This document shows, one piece after another, positions 1 to 9,256 of a stretch of DNA of 64,000 nucleotides (its first letter is position 1; each line of letters opens with the position of its first letter). A program made the translations under genes and the position numbers. Source of the DNA: Tenacibaculum sp. AHE14PA (GTDB lineage Bacteria; Bacteroidota; Bacteroidia; Flavobacteriales; Flavobacteriaceae); NCBI RefSeq assembly GCF_019278465.1, contig NZ_CP058983.1, positions 2,541,501 through 2,605,500 of the forward strand, written 5' to 3'. Under the pieces are notes generated by a model. That model was given only the letters and a program-made list of their open reading frames with translations, had not been told where the DNA came from and searched no databases.

Positions 1-1
1 A

Positions 2-409
2 GGTTTAGGTGTGCAAACAAAAATGTTTAAAAATTACAGTTTAGGTTTCAACTATAATTTCGCAAATTATGAAATGAAAGAGGATTTAGATTTTGGATCA
101 TTTGAGCCAAATTTTAATACACCTAAGCACACTGTAAAAGCTCAATTTGGAAATGAGAAGCTTTTTAAAAATTTTGGATTTAATGTAAATGCAAGATGGC
201 AAGACGAATTTAGATGGGTTTCAACTTTTGTAAAAGGTCAAGTAGATGCAAGAACAGTTATAGATGCACAATTAAATTATAAAATACCATCAATGAAATC
301 TAAATTTAAAATAGGTGGAACGAACTTGTTTGGTAAAGAATACTTTGTTGCTCCAGGAACTGGACAAATTGGTAAATTATATTATTTTTCATGGATAATT
401 AATAACTAA
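2..409 (+). CDS. TonB-dependent receptor, C-terminal fragment (5' cut by window edge)
   Basis: The reading frame is open from the first bases of the window and ends at 409, so only the last ~135 residues of a longer protein are present. The text shows alternating aromatic and polar residues in beta-strand pattern, an NLFGKEYF segment and a final strand ending in aromatic-rich YYFSW, which is typical of the last strands of TonB-dependent outer-membrane barrels in Flavobacteriia. The first methionine-capable codon at 11 is internal and is not a start. A strong hairpin terminator follows at 441. The substrate cannot be told from this fragment. The receptor beginning at 62081 may belong to the same broad family, but the two pieces cannot be compared directly because they cover opposite ends. 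Confidence 0.75.
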   Translation, partial: GLGVQTKMFKNYSLGFNYNFANYEMKEDLDFGSFEPNFNTPKHTVKAQFGNEKLFKNFGFNVNARWQDEFRWVSTFVKGQVDARTVIDAQLNYKIPSMKSKFKIGGTNLFGKEYFVAPGTGQIGKLYYFSWIINN

Positions 410-440
410 GGTAACAAGAAAGTAATATTTTTATATAAAT

Positions 441-478
441 AAGCTCAGCGTTAATTTTAACGCTGAGCTTATTTTTTT
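441..478 (+). terminator. Rho-independent terminator after the receptor gene
   Basis: A perfect 14-bp inverted repeat (arms 441-454 and 457-470, AAGCTCAGCGTTAA and its complement) is followed by ATTTTTTTAT. It lies 32 bases after the receptor stop and in the gap before the convergent tex gene. The T-run favours termination of the plus-strand transcript. Confidence 0.9.
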
Positions 479-525
479 ATAATAAATTGAGGTGTTAAGG
501 TTATTTAGAGAGATAAAACAGTTTT

Positions 526-2658
526 TTAAGAATGGCTATAACTCATAGAAAGCTGTATTCTTTTTCTTTGAACATCAACTTCTATCACTTTTACTTCTAC
601 ATGTTGTTGCAAGCTTACATGCTCACTAACATCTTTAACAAATGTATTAGAAAGGTTAGAAACGTGTACTAAGCCACTTTCTTTAACGCCAATATCTACA
701 AAACAACCAAAGTTAGTAATGTTGTTTACGATTCCCGGAAGTATCATTCCAGATCTTACATCATCGATGGTTTTAATATGTTCGTTAAAACTAAATGCTT
801 TTGCTTTTTCCCGCGGATCTAGTCCGGGTTTTTCTAATTCTTTTACAATATCTTGTAACGTAGGTAAGCCGAAAGAGTCAGTAATATAGTGTTGTAGTTT
901 TAATTGTTTTAAAGCAGTTGTATTGCCTATTAAATCTGCTAATTTACAACCAGTATCTTTTGCCATTTGTTTTATTAAAGTATAACGTTCTGGGTGTACG
1001 GCAGAATTATCTAGAGGATTATCGCTGTTTTTAATACGTAAAAATCCGGCAGATTGCTCAAATGCTTTTCCGCCTAAACGTGGCACTTTTTTAATGCCAA
1101 TTCTATTTTTAAATGCGCCATTCTCGTTTCGATAATTCACAATGTTTTCTGCTAATTTCGGACCAATACCAGAAACATAACTTAACAACGAAGCACTTGC
1201 TGTATTTATATTAACACCTACTTTATTTACACAATGCTCTACAACGGTATCTAACGATTTATTTAATTTTGATTGTTCTACATCGTGTTGATACTGCCCA
1301 ACTCCGATTGATTTTGCATCAATCTTTACCAATTCAGCTAAAGGATCTGCTAATCTTCTTCCGATAGAAATTGCTCCACGAACGGTAACATCATAATCAG
1401 GAAACTCATCTCTTGCAATTTCAGAGGCTGAATAAATAGAAGCTCCGGCTTCACTTATCACAAAAATATCAACATTGTTTTTAAACGGAATACTTTTTAT
1501 TAATTGTTCAGTTTCTCTTGATGCGGTTCCGTTACCAATAGCAATTGCTTCTATTTGATGTTTATCAACTAGTGAATTAATTTTATTTTTAGCCTCTGTA
1601 GATTGATTTTGAGGTGCATGTGGGTAAATATTTTCGTTATGTAATAAATCACCTTGTTGGTTTAAGCAAACCACTTTACAACCCGATCTAAAACCAGGAT
1701 CTATTGCTAAAATTCGTTTTTCACCTAAAGGAGAACCTAATAACAATTGTTGTAAATTTTTAGCGAATACGGTTATCGCGTTTTCATCCGCTTTATCCTT
1801 TGCAAGCGTCATTGCTTCGTTGGTTAAAGAAGGTAATAGTAATCGCTTATAAGCATCTGCAACTGCTAACTCAATTTGAGTAGCACAATCGTTTTGAGAG
1901 TTTATAATTCTATTTTCAATTTTCTGAAGCGTTCTTTCATTATCAATAGCGATTTTTACACGGATAAAGCCTTCTTTTTCGGCACGAAGAATGGCTAATA
2001 ATCGGTGAGACGGAATGCGATTTAGATTTTCTTCCCACTCAAAATAATCTTTGAATTTCTGTGCTTTCTCTTCGGTTATTTTAGTTTTGATGATCTTTGT
2101 AGAAATGGAAGCATAACGTTCTAATTGATGACGGATATTGTTACGAATATCAGTACGTTCATTAATCCATTCAGCAATAATATGGCGAGCACCTTCTAAA
2201 ACTTTGTCTTCCGAATCTACTGCATCATTTATATATTTCGAAGCGGTAAATTCTAAATCATTTACGCGCTGACTCATAATCATCTTAGCCAACGGTTCTA
2301 ACCCGTTTTTACGTGCAGTTTCGGCTTTGGTTTTACGTTTCTTTTTATATGGGAGATAAATATCTTCTAACGCAGTAAGATCGCTAGTTTTTTCGATTTT
2401 AGCTTTTAACTCATTGGTTAAAACATCTTGTTCTTCCAGTGCTTTAAGAATTGTAGCTTTTCTTTTTTCTAAAGCTTCAAATTGTTCTTTTAACTGTACT
2501 ATTTGTCCGATTTCAACTTCGTTTAAATTCTCAGTTTTTTCTTTTCGGTAACGCGCAATAAACGGAATGGTACAATCTTCATTTAACAATTCAATAGTAC
2601 TTTGAATTGATTTTTGTGAAATAGTTGTATGAGAAATTATATAATTGAGGAGTTGCAT
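526..2658 (-). CDS. tex: RNA-binding transcriptional accessory protein Tex
   Basis: At 710 aa this is close to the usual Tex length. The order is a helical Tex N-terminal region (about 1-190), a YqgF/RNase H-like fold (from about 313, with LAIDPGFRSGCK), a helix-hairpin-helix pair (about 480-560, with GIGPKLAENIV), and a C-terminal S1 RNA-binding domain (about 635-705, with VRSGMILPGIVNNITNFGCF). Tex proteins are cytoplasmic nucleic-acid-binding factors linked to transcription and RNA metabolism. The start at 2658 gives the complete N-terminus. It stands downstream of metG in the same orientation, separated from it by a terminator, so it is probably transcribed separately or by readthrough. 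Identification is firm; the exact cellular role in this group is not known from sequence. Confidence 0.96.
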   Translation of the reverse strand: MQLLNYIISHTTISQKSIQSTIELLNEDCTIPFIARYRKEKTENLNEVEIGQIVQLKEQFEALEKRKATILKALEEQDVLTNELKAKIEKTSDLTALEDIYLPYKKKRKTKAETARKNGLEPLAKMIMSQRVNDLEFTASKYINDAVDSEDKVLEGARHIIAEWINERTDIRNNIRHQLERYASISTKIIKTKITEEKAQKFKDYFEWEENLNRIPSHRLLAILRAEKEGFIRVKIAIDNERTLQKIENRIINSQNDCATQIELAVADAYKRLLLPSLTNEAMTLAKDKADENAITVFAKNLQQLLLGSPLGEKRILAIDPGFRSGCKVVCLNQQGDLLHNENIYPHAPQNQSTEAKNKINSLVDKHQIEAIAIGNGTASRETEQLIKSIPFKNNVDIFVISEAGASIYSASEIARDEFPDYDVTVRGAISIGRRLADPLAELVKIDAKSIGVGQYQHDVEQSKLNKSLDTVVEHCVNKVGVNINTASASLLSYVSGIGPKLAENIVNYRNENGAFKNRIGIKKVPRLGGKAFEQSAGFLRIKNSDNPLDNSAVHPERYTLIKQMAKDTGCKLADLIGNTTALKQLKLQHYITDSFGLPTLQDIVKELEKPGLDPREKAKAFSFNEHIKTIDDVRSGMILPGIVNNITNFGCFVDIGVKESGLVHVSNLSNTFVKDVSEHVSLQQHVEVKVIEVDVQRKRIQLSMSYSHS

Positions 2659-2675
2659 AGCGTAATGTTTGAAAA

Positions 2676-2706
2676 ATAAAAAAACCTCGCAATAATTTGC
2701 GAGGTT
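2676..2706 (-). terminator. Terminator after metG
   Basis: Ten-bp arms at 2683-2692 and 2697-2706 (AACCTCGCAA and its complement) enclose a TAAT loop. On the minus strand the stem is followed by a T-rich run (2676-2682). It lies 28 bases beyond the metG stop. Confidence 0.85.
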
Positions 2707-2733
2707 ACGAATATACTAAAATGTTGTTTTTAT

Positions 2734-4869
2734 CTAAGAAATAAATTCACCGTTCGTTACCTTTTCAGAAGGTTGTACAAAGGCTAATTTACCATCAGGA
2801 GTATCGGTCATTAAAATCATTCCTTGACTTTCTATACCTTTTAATTTACGTGGTGCTAAATTACAAACTACACTAACTTGTTGTCCAATAATATCGGCAG
2901 GTTTGAAGCTTTCGGCAATACCAGAAACGATGGTTCTTGTATCTAAGCCAACATCAACTGTAAGTTTTAAAAGCTTTTTAGTCTTGGCTACTTTTTCAGC
3001 TTCGATAATTGTACCAACACGAATGTCTATTTTTGTATAATCATCAAATTCAATGGTTTCTTTTTGAGGCTCTAAAACTCTGTTTTCAGCTTCGTTTGCT
3101 TTTTTGGTAGCTTCTAACTTATCTAATTGCGCCTGAATTTCAGTATCTTCAATTTTAGCGAATAATAATTCAGCTTTATTTATTTGATGATTATCAGCAA
3201 TTAAAATATTTTTTTCAGAAATAGCTGACCAAGTTAATTCGTCATTGCGAGTCAAGTTTTTTCTGCTTGATGTGGCAATCTCATTATCAGAAGAGATAAC
3301 TTCGTCGGAAAACTCCTCGTTATGACGAATATTTAAGATGTTTTTCAATTTAGCAGAAGTAAACGGTAAAAAAGGTTCTGATAAAACTGCTAATCCAGCA
3401 GCAATTTGTAAAGCTACATTCATAATCGTTTTAGTACGTTCTGCATCAACCTTAATCATTTTCCAAGGCTCTTCATCAGCTAAATATTTGTTACCTAAAC
3501 GCGCTAAATTCATTAATTCTTGAGATGCTTCTCTAAAACGATAACGCTCAATAGATTTTGCAATTACATTCGGAAATTCTTTTAAGCTCGCTAAAGTATC
3601 TTCATCAACTTCAGAAAATTCTCCTGCAGCAGGAACTTGCCCGTTGTAATATTTATTCGTTAAAACAACTACACGGTTTATAAAGTTACCGAAGATAGCT
3701 ACTAATTCGTTATTATTTTTTGCTTGAAAATCTTTCCAAGTAAAATCGTTGTCTTTGCTTTCTGGAGCATTTGCCGTTAAAGTATAACGTAAAACATCTT
3801 GCTGATTCGGAAAATCTTCTAAATATTCGTGTAACCAAACCGCCCAGTTTTTAGACGTTGATAATTTATTTCCTTCTAAATTTAAAAACTCGTTTGCTGG
3901 CACATTTTCTGGTAAAATAAAATCGCCATGTGCTTTTAACATCGATGGAAAAATTAAACAGTGAAATACAATATTATCTTTACCAATAAAGTGTACTAAT
4001 TTCGTGTCGTCTTTTTTCCAATAATCCTCCCAGTTTTTGCCTTCGCGAGCTGCCCATTCTTTGGTGGCAGAAATATATCCGATAGGCGCATCAAACCAAA
4101 CATATAGTACTTTTCCGTCTGCTCCTTCAATAGGCACCGGAATTCCCCAATCTAAATCGCGTGTTACAGCTCTTGGGCGTAATCCGTCATCAATCCAAGA
4201 TTTACATTGTCCTAAAACATTAGGTTTCCAATCATGTTTATGACCTTCAACGATCCATTTACGTAAAAAATCTTCGTGTTTATCTAAAGGTAAAAACCAG
4301 TGTTTTGTTTCTTTTAAAGAAGGAACATTTCCTGTAATTGCCGATTTAGGGTTGATTAAATCAGTGGCATTATGACTTGTACCACATTTTTCACATTGAT
4401 CACCGTAGCTTTCTTCGTTTCCGCATTTCGGACACGTACCAACAACAAAACGATCTGCTAAATATTGGTTCGCTTCGGCATCGTATAACTGCTCTGTAAC
4501 TTCTTCGATAAACTCACCATCATTGTACATCTTTATAAAAAAATCAGAGGCTGTTTTATGATGAATTTCAGATGATGTACGAGAATAGTTGTCAAATGAA
4601 ATTCCGAAATCAACAAAAGATTTTTTGATGATTCCGTGGTATTTATCAATAATATTTTGCGGAGTAACACCTTCTTTTTTTGCACGCATCGGTATCGCTA
4701 CACCGTGTTCATCAGAACCACAAATGTAAATTACATCTTTACCTTTTTGACGTAAAAAACGTGTATAAATATCTCCAGGAACATACACACCTGCTAAATG
4801 ACCAATATGAATTGGTCCGTTTGTATAAGGTAATGCTGCTGTAATTGTATATCTTTTTGGTGTACTCAT
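2734..4869 (-). CDS. metG: Methionine-tRNA ligase with C-terminal tRNA-binding domain
   Basis: This 711-residue enzyme charges tRNA-Met in the cytoplasm. The HIGH motif is at 21-24 (HIGH in GPIHIGHL), a zinc knuckle has Cys146/149/159/162, and the KMSKS loop appears as KLSTSK at 335-340. The anticodon-binding helical domain runs to about 512 and a Trbp111-like tRNA-binding/dimerisation domain occupies about 608-711 ([12 protein letters not shown]). Residues ~514-545 are an insert not expected in the family; they are encoded by a dispersed palindromic repeat (3237-3330) that keeps the frame, so the gene looks intact. A candidate -7 element TACTTTTG lies on the minus strand at 4893-4900, 24 bases upstream of the ATG. 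Confidence 0.97.
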   Translation of the reverse strand: MSTPKRYTITAALPYTNGPIHIGHLAGVYVPGDIYTRFLRQKGKDVIYICGSDEHGVAIPMRAKKEGVTPQNIIDKYHGIIKKSFVDFGISFDNYSRTSSEIHHKTASDFFIKMYNDGEFIEEVTEQLYDAEANQYLADRFVVGTCPKCGNEESYGDQCEKCGTSHNATDLINPKSAITGNVPSLKETKHWFLPLDKHEDFLRKWIVEGHKHDWKPNVLGQCKSWIDDGLRPRAVTRDLDWGIPVPIEGADGKVLYVWFDAPIGYISATKEWAAREGKNWEDYWKKDDTKLVHFIGKDNIVFHCLIFPSMLKAHGDFILPENVPANEFLNLEGNKLSTSKNWAVWLHEYLEDFPNQQDVLRYTLTANAPESKDNDFTWKDFQAKNNNELVAIFGNFINRVVVLTNKYYNGQVPAAGEFSEVDEDTLASLKEFPNVIAKSIERYRFREASQELMNLARLGNKYLADEEPWKMIKVDAERTKTIMNVALQIAAGLAVLSEPFLPFTSAKLKNILNIRHNEEFSDEVISSDNEIATSSRKNLTRNDELTWSAISEKNILIADNHQINKAELLFAKIEDTEIQAQLDKLEATKKANEAENRVLEPQKETIEFDDYTKIDIRVGTIIEAEKVAKTKKLLKLTVDVGLDTRTIVSGIAESFKPADIIGQQVSVVCNLAPRKLKGIESQGMILMTDTPDGKLAFVQPSEKVTNGEFIS
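3237..3330. repeat. Dispersed palindromic repeat inserted in the metG reading frame
   Basis: The 94-bp element has terminal arms ATTCGTCATTGCGAG (3237-3251) and CTCGTTATGACGAAT (3316-3330), which are inverted and match at 13 of 15 positions. The interior holds GGCAATCTCATT and GATAACTTCGTCGG, the same landmarks as the intergenic copies at 8711, 28621 and 56426. It encodes metG residues ~514-545 in frame. The flanking protein (LKNILNI before, [10 protein letters not shown] after) reads as a continuous MetRS sequence once the segment is removed. Confidence 0.85.
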
Positions 4870-4892
4870 TTTCTTCTGCTAAAATTAAAGTG

Positions 4893-4900
4893 CAAAAGTA
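4893..4900 (-). promoter_or_regulatory. Candidate -7 element of the metG promoter
   Basis: TACTTTTG on the minus strand fits the Bacteroidota TAnnTTTG consensus and lies 24 bases upstream of the metG ATG. No TTG at the expected upstream distance was found, so support is partial. Confidence 0.4.
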
Positions 4901-4991
4901 CGAAAAAGCAATTTTTTAAACTGTTATAAAATGGGTACATTTGATAGATTAGACTTTATATATTAATAGCATAAAAAAATAAGACACTATT

Positions 4992-5972
4992 TTGAAGAGA
5001 AGTGTACTAGTATTATCTTTTTTCTTAACAGCTTTAATAGCTTTTTCGCAAACAAAAACTATGAAATTAATAACGCCGCCTTCTTTACAAAAAGGAGATA
5101 CAATTGCGATTGTAGCACCTGCAGGAATATTAAAAAACAGAAAGCATGTTATAGATAAAGCAAAGAAATTAGCGCAAAGTTGGGGTTTAGAAGTTGTGTA
5201 CGGAAAGCATTTGTTTAACCAAGCGCATCATTTTGCAGGAACTGATGAAGAGCGTTGTGAAGATTTTCAAAAAGCTTTAGATAATCCGAATATAAAAGCA
5301 ATTTGGGCGGCTCGAGGAGGTTATGGTTCTGTTCGGATATTAGATAAATTAGATTTCACGAAGTTTAAAGAAAAGCCGAAATGGGTGATTGGTTATTCTG
5401 ATATAACAGCTTTTCATAATCATATTCATAATGTGGGTGTAGAAACCATTCACGGAATTATGGGAACAAGCATGCAAGATGCGCCTGAAGTAATAGCAAA
5501 AAGTGTTGAATCGCTTAAAAGAGCATTGTTTGGAGAGAGTTTAGCGTATGAAATTTCGAATTCAAAACACAATCGATTAGGAAGAATAAATGGAGAATTA
5601 GTAGGAGGGAATATTGCCATTTTAGCATCTATGTTAGGATCAACGAGTCAAATGTCTACGGATGGTAAAATTTTATTTATTGAAGAAATAGGCGAATATA
5701 AATATTCTATTGATCGTATGCTGCAAAGCTTAAAGCGTGCAGGCTATTTTACGAAAGTAAAAGGAATTATTGTTGGTGATATGACTAAGGTTAAGAAAAA
5801 TACTACGCTTTGGGGAACTTCAATAGAGCAATTAATTTTAGATGTGATTCCGAATGATGTACCAGTATTATTTAATTTCCCTGCAGGTCATGAACCTGAT
5901 AATAGAGCTTTAATTATGGGAAGAAATATTACGTTAAACATCAAAGAAAAAACAGCAACGGTAAATTTTTAA
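4992..5972 (+). CDS. LD-carboxypeptidase, peptidase family S66
   Basis: This 326-residue protein resembles muramoyltetrapeptide LD-carboxypeptidases, which remove the terminal D-alanine from tetrapeptides during murein recycling. The S66 residues are visible: Ser136 in GYSDITAF, a Glu in LFIEEIGEY (231/232) and His300 in FPAGHEPDN. Residues 1-20 form a signal peptide ending in FSQ, so it acts outside the cytoplasm, unlike E. coli LdcA. The start is TTG at 4992: a stop lies directly upstream in frame (4980-4982), and the first ATG (5061) would remove the signal peptide. yraN follows after 3 bases, so the two are co-transcribed. Confidence 0.9.
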   Translation: MKRSVLVLSFFLTALIAFSQTKTMKLITPPSLQKGDTIAIVAPAGILKNRKHVIDKAKKLAQSWGLEVVYGKHLFNQAHHFAGTDEERCEDFQKALDNPNIKAIWAARGGYGSVRILDKLDFTKFKEKPKWVIGYSDITAFHNHIHNVGVETIHGIMGTSMQDAPEVIAKSVESLKRALFGESLAYEISNSKHNRLGRINGELVGGNIAILASMLGSTSQMSTDGKILFIEEIGEYKYSIDRMLQSLKRAGYFTKVKGIIVGDMTKVKKNTTLWGTSIEQLILDVIPNDVPVLFNFPAGHEPDNRALIMGRNITLNIKEKTATVNF

Positions 5973-5975
5973 ATA

Positions 5976-6335
5976 GTGGCACAGCATAACGATCTTGGTA
6001 AAAAAGGGGAGGAGTTAGCAATTACTTATTTGCAGGATAATGGCTATGCTATTATTGAAAAAAACTACCGATTTAAAAAAGCTGAGGTTGATATTATTGC
6101 ACAAAAAGAAGGTGTTTTAGTAGCGATAGAAGTTAAAACACGATCGAGTACTTATTTCGGAAATCCACAAGATTTTGTACACCCAAAGAAAATAAAATTA
6201 CTAGTTATGGCGATAGATAATTATGTAATCGAAAAAGATTTGGATATAGAGGTTCGGTTTGATATTATTGCTGTATTAAAAAATAAAGATACTTATAAGA
6301 TACATCATATAGAAGACGCTTTCTTATATTTTTAA
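5976..6335 (+). CDS. yraN: YraN family protein (UPF0102, endonuclease-like fold)
   Basis: A 119-aa protein with the N-terminal GKKGEELAITYLQ motif and the restriction-endonuclease-like EVDIIA...VAIEVKTRS signature (about 37-57) of the UPF0102/YraN family. The biochemical role is unsettled. The GTG start at 5976 lies 3 bases after the LD-carboxypeptidase stop and begins MAQHNDLGKKGEE, matching the family start, so the pair is likely translationally linked. A bidirectional terminator follows. Confidence 0.92.
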   Translation: MAQHNDLGKKGEELAITYLQDNGYAIIEKNYRFKKAEVDIIAQKEGVLVAIEVKTRSSTYFGNPQDFVHPKKIKLLVMAIDNYVIEKDLDIEVRFDIIAVLKNKDTYKIHHIEDAFLYF

Positions 6336-6340
6336 ACACA

Positions 6341-6375
6341 AAAAAGCCCAACAATTAAATTGTTGGGCTTTTTGT
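6341..6375. terminator. Bidirectional terminator between convergent genes
   Basis: A 16-bp perfect inverted repeat (6341-6356 and 6358-6373) has a GCCCAACAATT core and flanking A and T runs on both sides. It therefore can stop both yraN (plus) and the TlpA-like gene (minus, stop at 6391). Confidence 0.9.
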
Positions 6376-6390
6376 TTTTGTTAAGTAGGA

Positions 6391-7767
6391 TTACTTATTT
6401 AAATAATTTTTTACATCATCTAACAAGTTAGGCATTGCAATTATTTTTTTGTTGGCATCTAATATAAAATAAGAAGGCGTACCTAATAAATTATATTTTT
6501 GCACTGTTTCATTATCAAACTTATAATCAGGATGCGTTCCTATTGCGTTATGAGAATGTGGTAATTTCTTAATAAACGCTGTCCAATCTGCTTCGTCATT
6601 TTCAATTCCGAATGTAATTACTGAAACATTTTCATGGTTTGCATTCATATAATCATGTAGTTCAGGAACTTCATCAACACAATGAGGGCAACCGGTACTC
6701 CAAAATACTAATAAGTATTTTTCACCATCATTTAAAGTAGATAATTTCATTTCTTTATCACCTTCTTTCCAAGAAAAATCAGGAGCAATTCTACCAACAG
6801 TTGCACTTAATAACTGTACTTTTTCTTTTTTAAATTCAGCATCAAACTGATCGGCTGGTAAAACATCATAGTATTTTTCAAATAACCAATCTACAGCTTC
6901 ACCATTACGTTTATCTGTTAAAGAAGTAATTAAAAATTCGGTAACAGCTTTTCTTAATTTACCATTAGGAACTTCATCCATAACTTTAAGAATAGATCGT
7001 CTTAATAACTTTCTTTGCATTTGGCTATCTTCAGATGAATTTAGGTAAAAAACAAAATCAGAAATACGATCAACTAAAAAAGAAGAATTGTAAAGAGCAT
7101 CACTTTTAAAATCAATATATTTAAAAAAGTTCTCATTTGTAGCAGCTAAATACTCTTCCATATTATCAAACGGATTAGACTCATTGTATCTTTGAGAGGC
7201 TTTAATAAAGTGATTTACTAGCATACCTTCCGATTTATTCTCATACATGTCTTGTAAATCCTCAAGCTCATCTAATGCTTTTTTGTAAGCTTTTTTGGCA
7301 TCTTTATTTTCTTCAGTTATAAAAGTTGCTTGGTTTAGGTCAACTTTATTTTGAATTTCTGCGTAAGCTATTGAGTATTCGTTTAATAATTTGTTCTCTC
7401 TAGAAGCAGTAAATACAACAGATTGATCTGGGTATTTAGGGTTGAATATAAATTCTACATTTTCTTTATTAAAATAAAAATCTACAAAACCAGCACCTTT
7501 ATTTCTGTAAGTAGCTCTATATGCACCAGGTTTAGCATCGTCTTTTAACTCGAATTGAAACCTACCTAACACTTGATTTTCTCCACCAACTGCAATAGTA
7601 TCAAATTCTATAGTCGTATTTGCTACGAATTTTTGCTTAGCTCCTTCTATTTTATAAAGAATAACCCAGTCGGTTTTCTCAGGTGGAGTTAAGGTTCCTT
7701 TAACTGTATATTGAGCGTTAGCTATAGAAGTGGCAAGTATTAATAGCGCCAGTAATTTTTTCATCAT
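6391..7767 (-). CDS. TlpA/AhpC-like thiol-disulfide oxidoreductase, exported
   Basis: A 458-residue protein with a signal peptide (1-19, ending ANAQ). The first ~130 residues are beta-rich, as in the DUF4369-type N-terminal module of Bacteroidota thioredoxin-like proteins, the middle (130-320) is helical, and the C-terminal 130 residues are a thioredoxin fold with active-site Cys360-Pro-His-Cys363 in FWSTGCPHCVDEVPEL. It is expected to reduce or isomerise disulfides, or serve redox maturation, in the periplasm. The partner is unknown. The ATG at 7767 and the next codon ATG are both usable. It is convergent with yraN and divergent from the dehydrogenase gene. Confidence 0.85.
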   Translation of the reverse strand: MMKKLLALLILATSIANAQYTVKGTLTPPEKTDWVILYKIEGAKQKFVANTTIEFDTIAVGGENQVLGRFQFELKDDAKPGAYRATYRNKGAGFVDFYFNKENVEFIFNPKYPDQSVVFTASRENKLLNEYSIAYAEIQNKVDLNQATFITEENKDAKKAYKKALDELEDLQDMYENKSEGMLVNHFIKASQRYNESNPFDNMEEYLAATNENFFKYIDFKSDALYNSSFLVDRISDFVFYLNSSEDSQMQRKLLRRSILKVMDEVPNGKLRKAVTEFLITSLTDKRNGEAVDWLFEKYYDVLPADQFDAEFKKEKVQLLSATVGRIAPDFSWKEGDKEMKLSTLNDGEKYLLVFWSTGCPHCVDEVPELHDYMNANHENVSVITFGIENDEADWTAFIKKLPHSHNAIGTHPDYKFDNETVQKYNLLGTPSYFILDANKKIIAMPNLLDDVKNYLNK

Positions 7768-7889
7768 TATAATTTAAAGGTTTGTAAATAGGATTTAAAA
7801 CTAATCATTTGCTAACTTCTTTCCAAGAAGTGTACCAATTTTATTTTTTCTTGCTTATTTTTAGAAAAGTTTATTTATAAAATAGAAAT

Positions 7890-8684
7890 ATGCAGCTGAA
7901 AAACAAAGTGTTTTGGATTACCGGAGCTTCATCGGGCATTGGTAAATCTCTAGCAATAGAATTATCTAACTACGATGTGAATTTAATTTTATCATCAAGA
8001 AATAAAAATGCGTTGGAAGAGGTTAAAAATAAGTGTAAAAACATATCGAAAGTAAAAATAGTTACGCTTGATTTAGAGAAATATGAAAATATGAATTCTA
8101 AAGTTAAAGAGGCATTATTGTGCTTTGGAGCGATTAATGTTCTAGTAAATAACGGAGGTTTAAGTCAACGTTCATTGGTTGTAAACACTGATATTTCTGT
8201 AGATAAACGCTTAATGGATGTTAATTATTTAGGAACCGTGGCGTTAACAAAAGCATTATTACCTTATTTTATTAAAAATAAATCTGGTCATTTTGTGGTA
8301 ACTACAAGTATTGTTGGTAAAATTGGTACTCCGTTACGATCATCTTATGCGGCAACAAAACATGCATTACATGGTTTTTTTGATAGTTTACGAGCCGAAC
8401 ATCACAACGATACTATTTCGGTAACGTTGGTTTGCCCTGGCTTTGTAACGACCAATGTTTCTAAAAATGCACTTACAGGAGATGGAACTCCGCAAAATAA
8501 AATGGACAGCGCAACGGCAAACGGAATTGATCCTGACCGTTTTGCTAAACTAATGCTAAAAGCTATTAAAAATAAACGAGAAGAAGTATATATCGGCGGA
8601 GCCAAAGAAAGGTTAGCCGTATATGTAAAACGTTTTTTTCCTAAAATTTTATCAAAAATGATTCGTAAACTAAGTGTTACTTAA
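7890..8684 (+). CDS. Short-chain dehydrogenase/reductase
   Basis: A 264-aa classical-type SDR. It has the Rossmann glycine motif TGASSGIGK (11-19), NNGG (87-90), and catalytic Ser140, Tyr153 and Lys157 (SSYAATKHAL). It should catalyse NAD(P)(H)-dependent oxidation or reduction of a hydroxyl or keto group. The C-terminus is basic and hydrophobic (KRFFPKILSKMIRKL), which resembles DHRS7-like members that associate with membranes, so lipid-type substrates are possible; this is inference. It appears monocistronic, followed by a dispersed palindromic repeat. Confidence 0.9.
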   Translation: MQLKNKVFWITGASSGIGKSLAIELSNYDVNLILSSRNKNALEEVKNKCKNISKVKIVTLDLEKYENMNSKVKEALLCFGAINVLVNNGGLSQRSLVVNTDISVDKRLMDVNYLGTVALTKALLPYFIKNKSGHFVVTTSIVGKIGTPLRSSYAATKHALHGFFDSLRAEHHNDTISVTLVCPGFVTTNVSKNALTGDGTPQNKMDSATANGIDPDRFAKLMLKAIKNKREEVYIGGAKERLAVYVKRFFPKILSKMIRKLSVT

Positions 8685-8710
8685 ATAAAAGGTATATAAT
8701 TTATTGCTAA

Positions 8711-8775
8711 GAAAATGAAGCAATCTTTTTAATTGAGATAAAGATTACTTCGTTATTCTTCCTCGTAATGACGAG
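8711..8775. repeat. Dispersed palindromic repeat copy
   Basis: The right arm is well preserved (AGATTACTTCGTTATTCTTC and CCTCGTAATGACGAG) and the left arm is degraded but keeps GAAGCAATCTTTTT. It is the same family as the copies at 3237, 27331, 28621 and 56426. It lies between the convergent dehydrogenase and the 8786 gene. Confidence 0.75.
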
Positions 8776-8785
8776 TTTATAAAAA

Positions 8786-9142
8786 CTACTTAAAAAAGTC
8801 AATCAATTCAAAATAATTAATAATTGCTTCTTTTATTAAAACGGATTGTTCACCGGGTTTTAAGTTTGGCAATTCTGTTAAGGTTTTATAATGTGGCCAT
8901 CCGTCTTCATCAAAGAAATCAAATTCATAATATCCGTAAGGTTCTAAAAGCTTGCAAATAGCAATATGCATTAGATTTACTTTTTCGTCTTTTTTAAATT
9001 TACGTTGCCCTTGTCCTAATTCTTGTACACCAATTAAATAAATAACCGCATCTACATTTAACTCATCACCGTCTGCAAATTGATCTGATAAATTTTTTAC
9101 CAGAAAATCCCATTTTTCCTTTAAGTTAACTTCTTTCTCCAT
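8786..9142 (-). CDS. Conserved hypothetical cytoplasmic protein
   Basis: A 118-aa acidic protein with no signal peptide or membrane segment. I recognise no characterised domain, although the sequence (ELGQGQRKFKKDEKVNLMHI, DFFDEDGWPHY) looks like a compact folded protein rather than a chance frame. I chose ATG 9142 (MEKEVNLKEKWDFL). An upstream in-frame ATG at 9208 would add 22 residues of poor composition and would overlap the promoter region of the divergent cvpA gene. A candidate -7 element TATCTTTG lies at 9161-9168 on the minus strand. Confidence 0.8.
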   Translation of the reverse strand: MEKEVNLKEKWDFLVKNLSDQFADGDELNVDAVIYLIGVQELGQGQRKFKKDEKVNLMHIAICKLLEPYGYYEFDFFDEDGWPHYKTLTELPNLKPGEQSVLIKEAIINYFELIDFFK

Positions 9143-9256
9143 CTGTTTTTTTTGAGTTAGCAAAGATACAAATGAGTTGTGTATATTTGGTGCAGAATGT
9201 GCACACATAATTATTTAGTGTGTATATTTTCATTAAAATGCTATTATTTTATATTT

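Noticed and set aside
3237-3330. Reading the metG insert as a frameshift, intein or gene fusion
   Set aside because: The frame is intact on both sides, the segment is only ~30 residues with no intein motifs, and it matches intergenic repeats.
9179-9256. N-terminal extension of cvpA
   Set aside because: The added residues are Cys/Tyr-rich and foreign to the family, and the ATG at 9257 gives the normal CvpA start; the region also holds promoter-like text.
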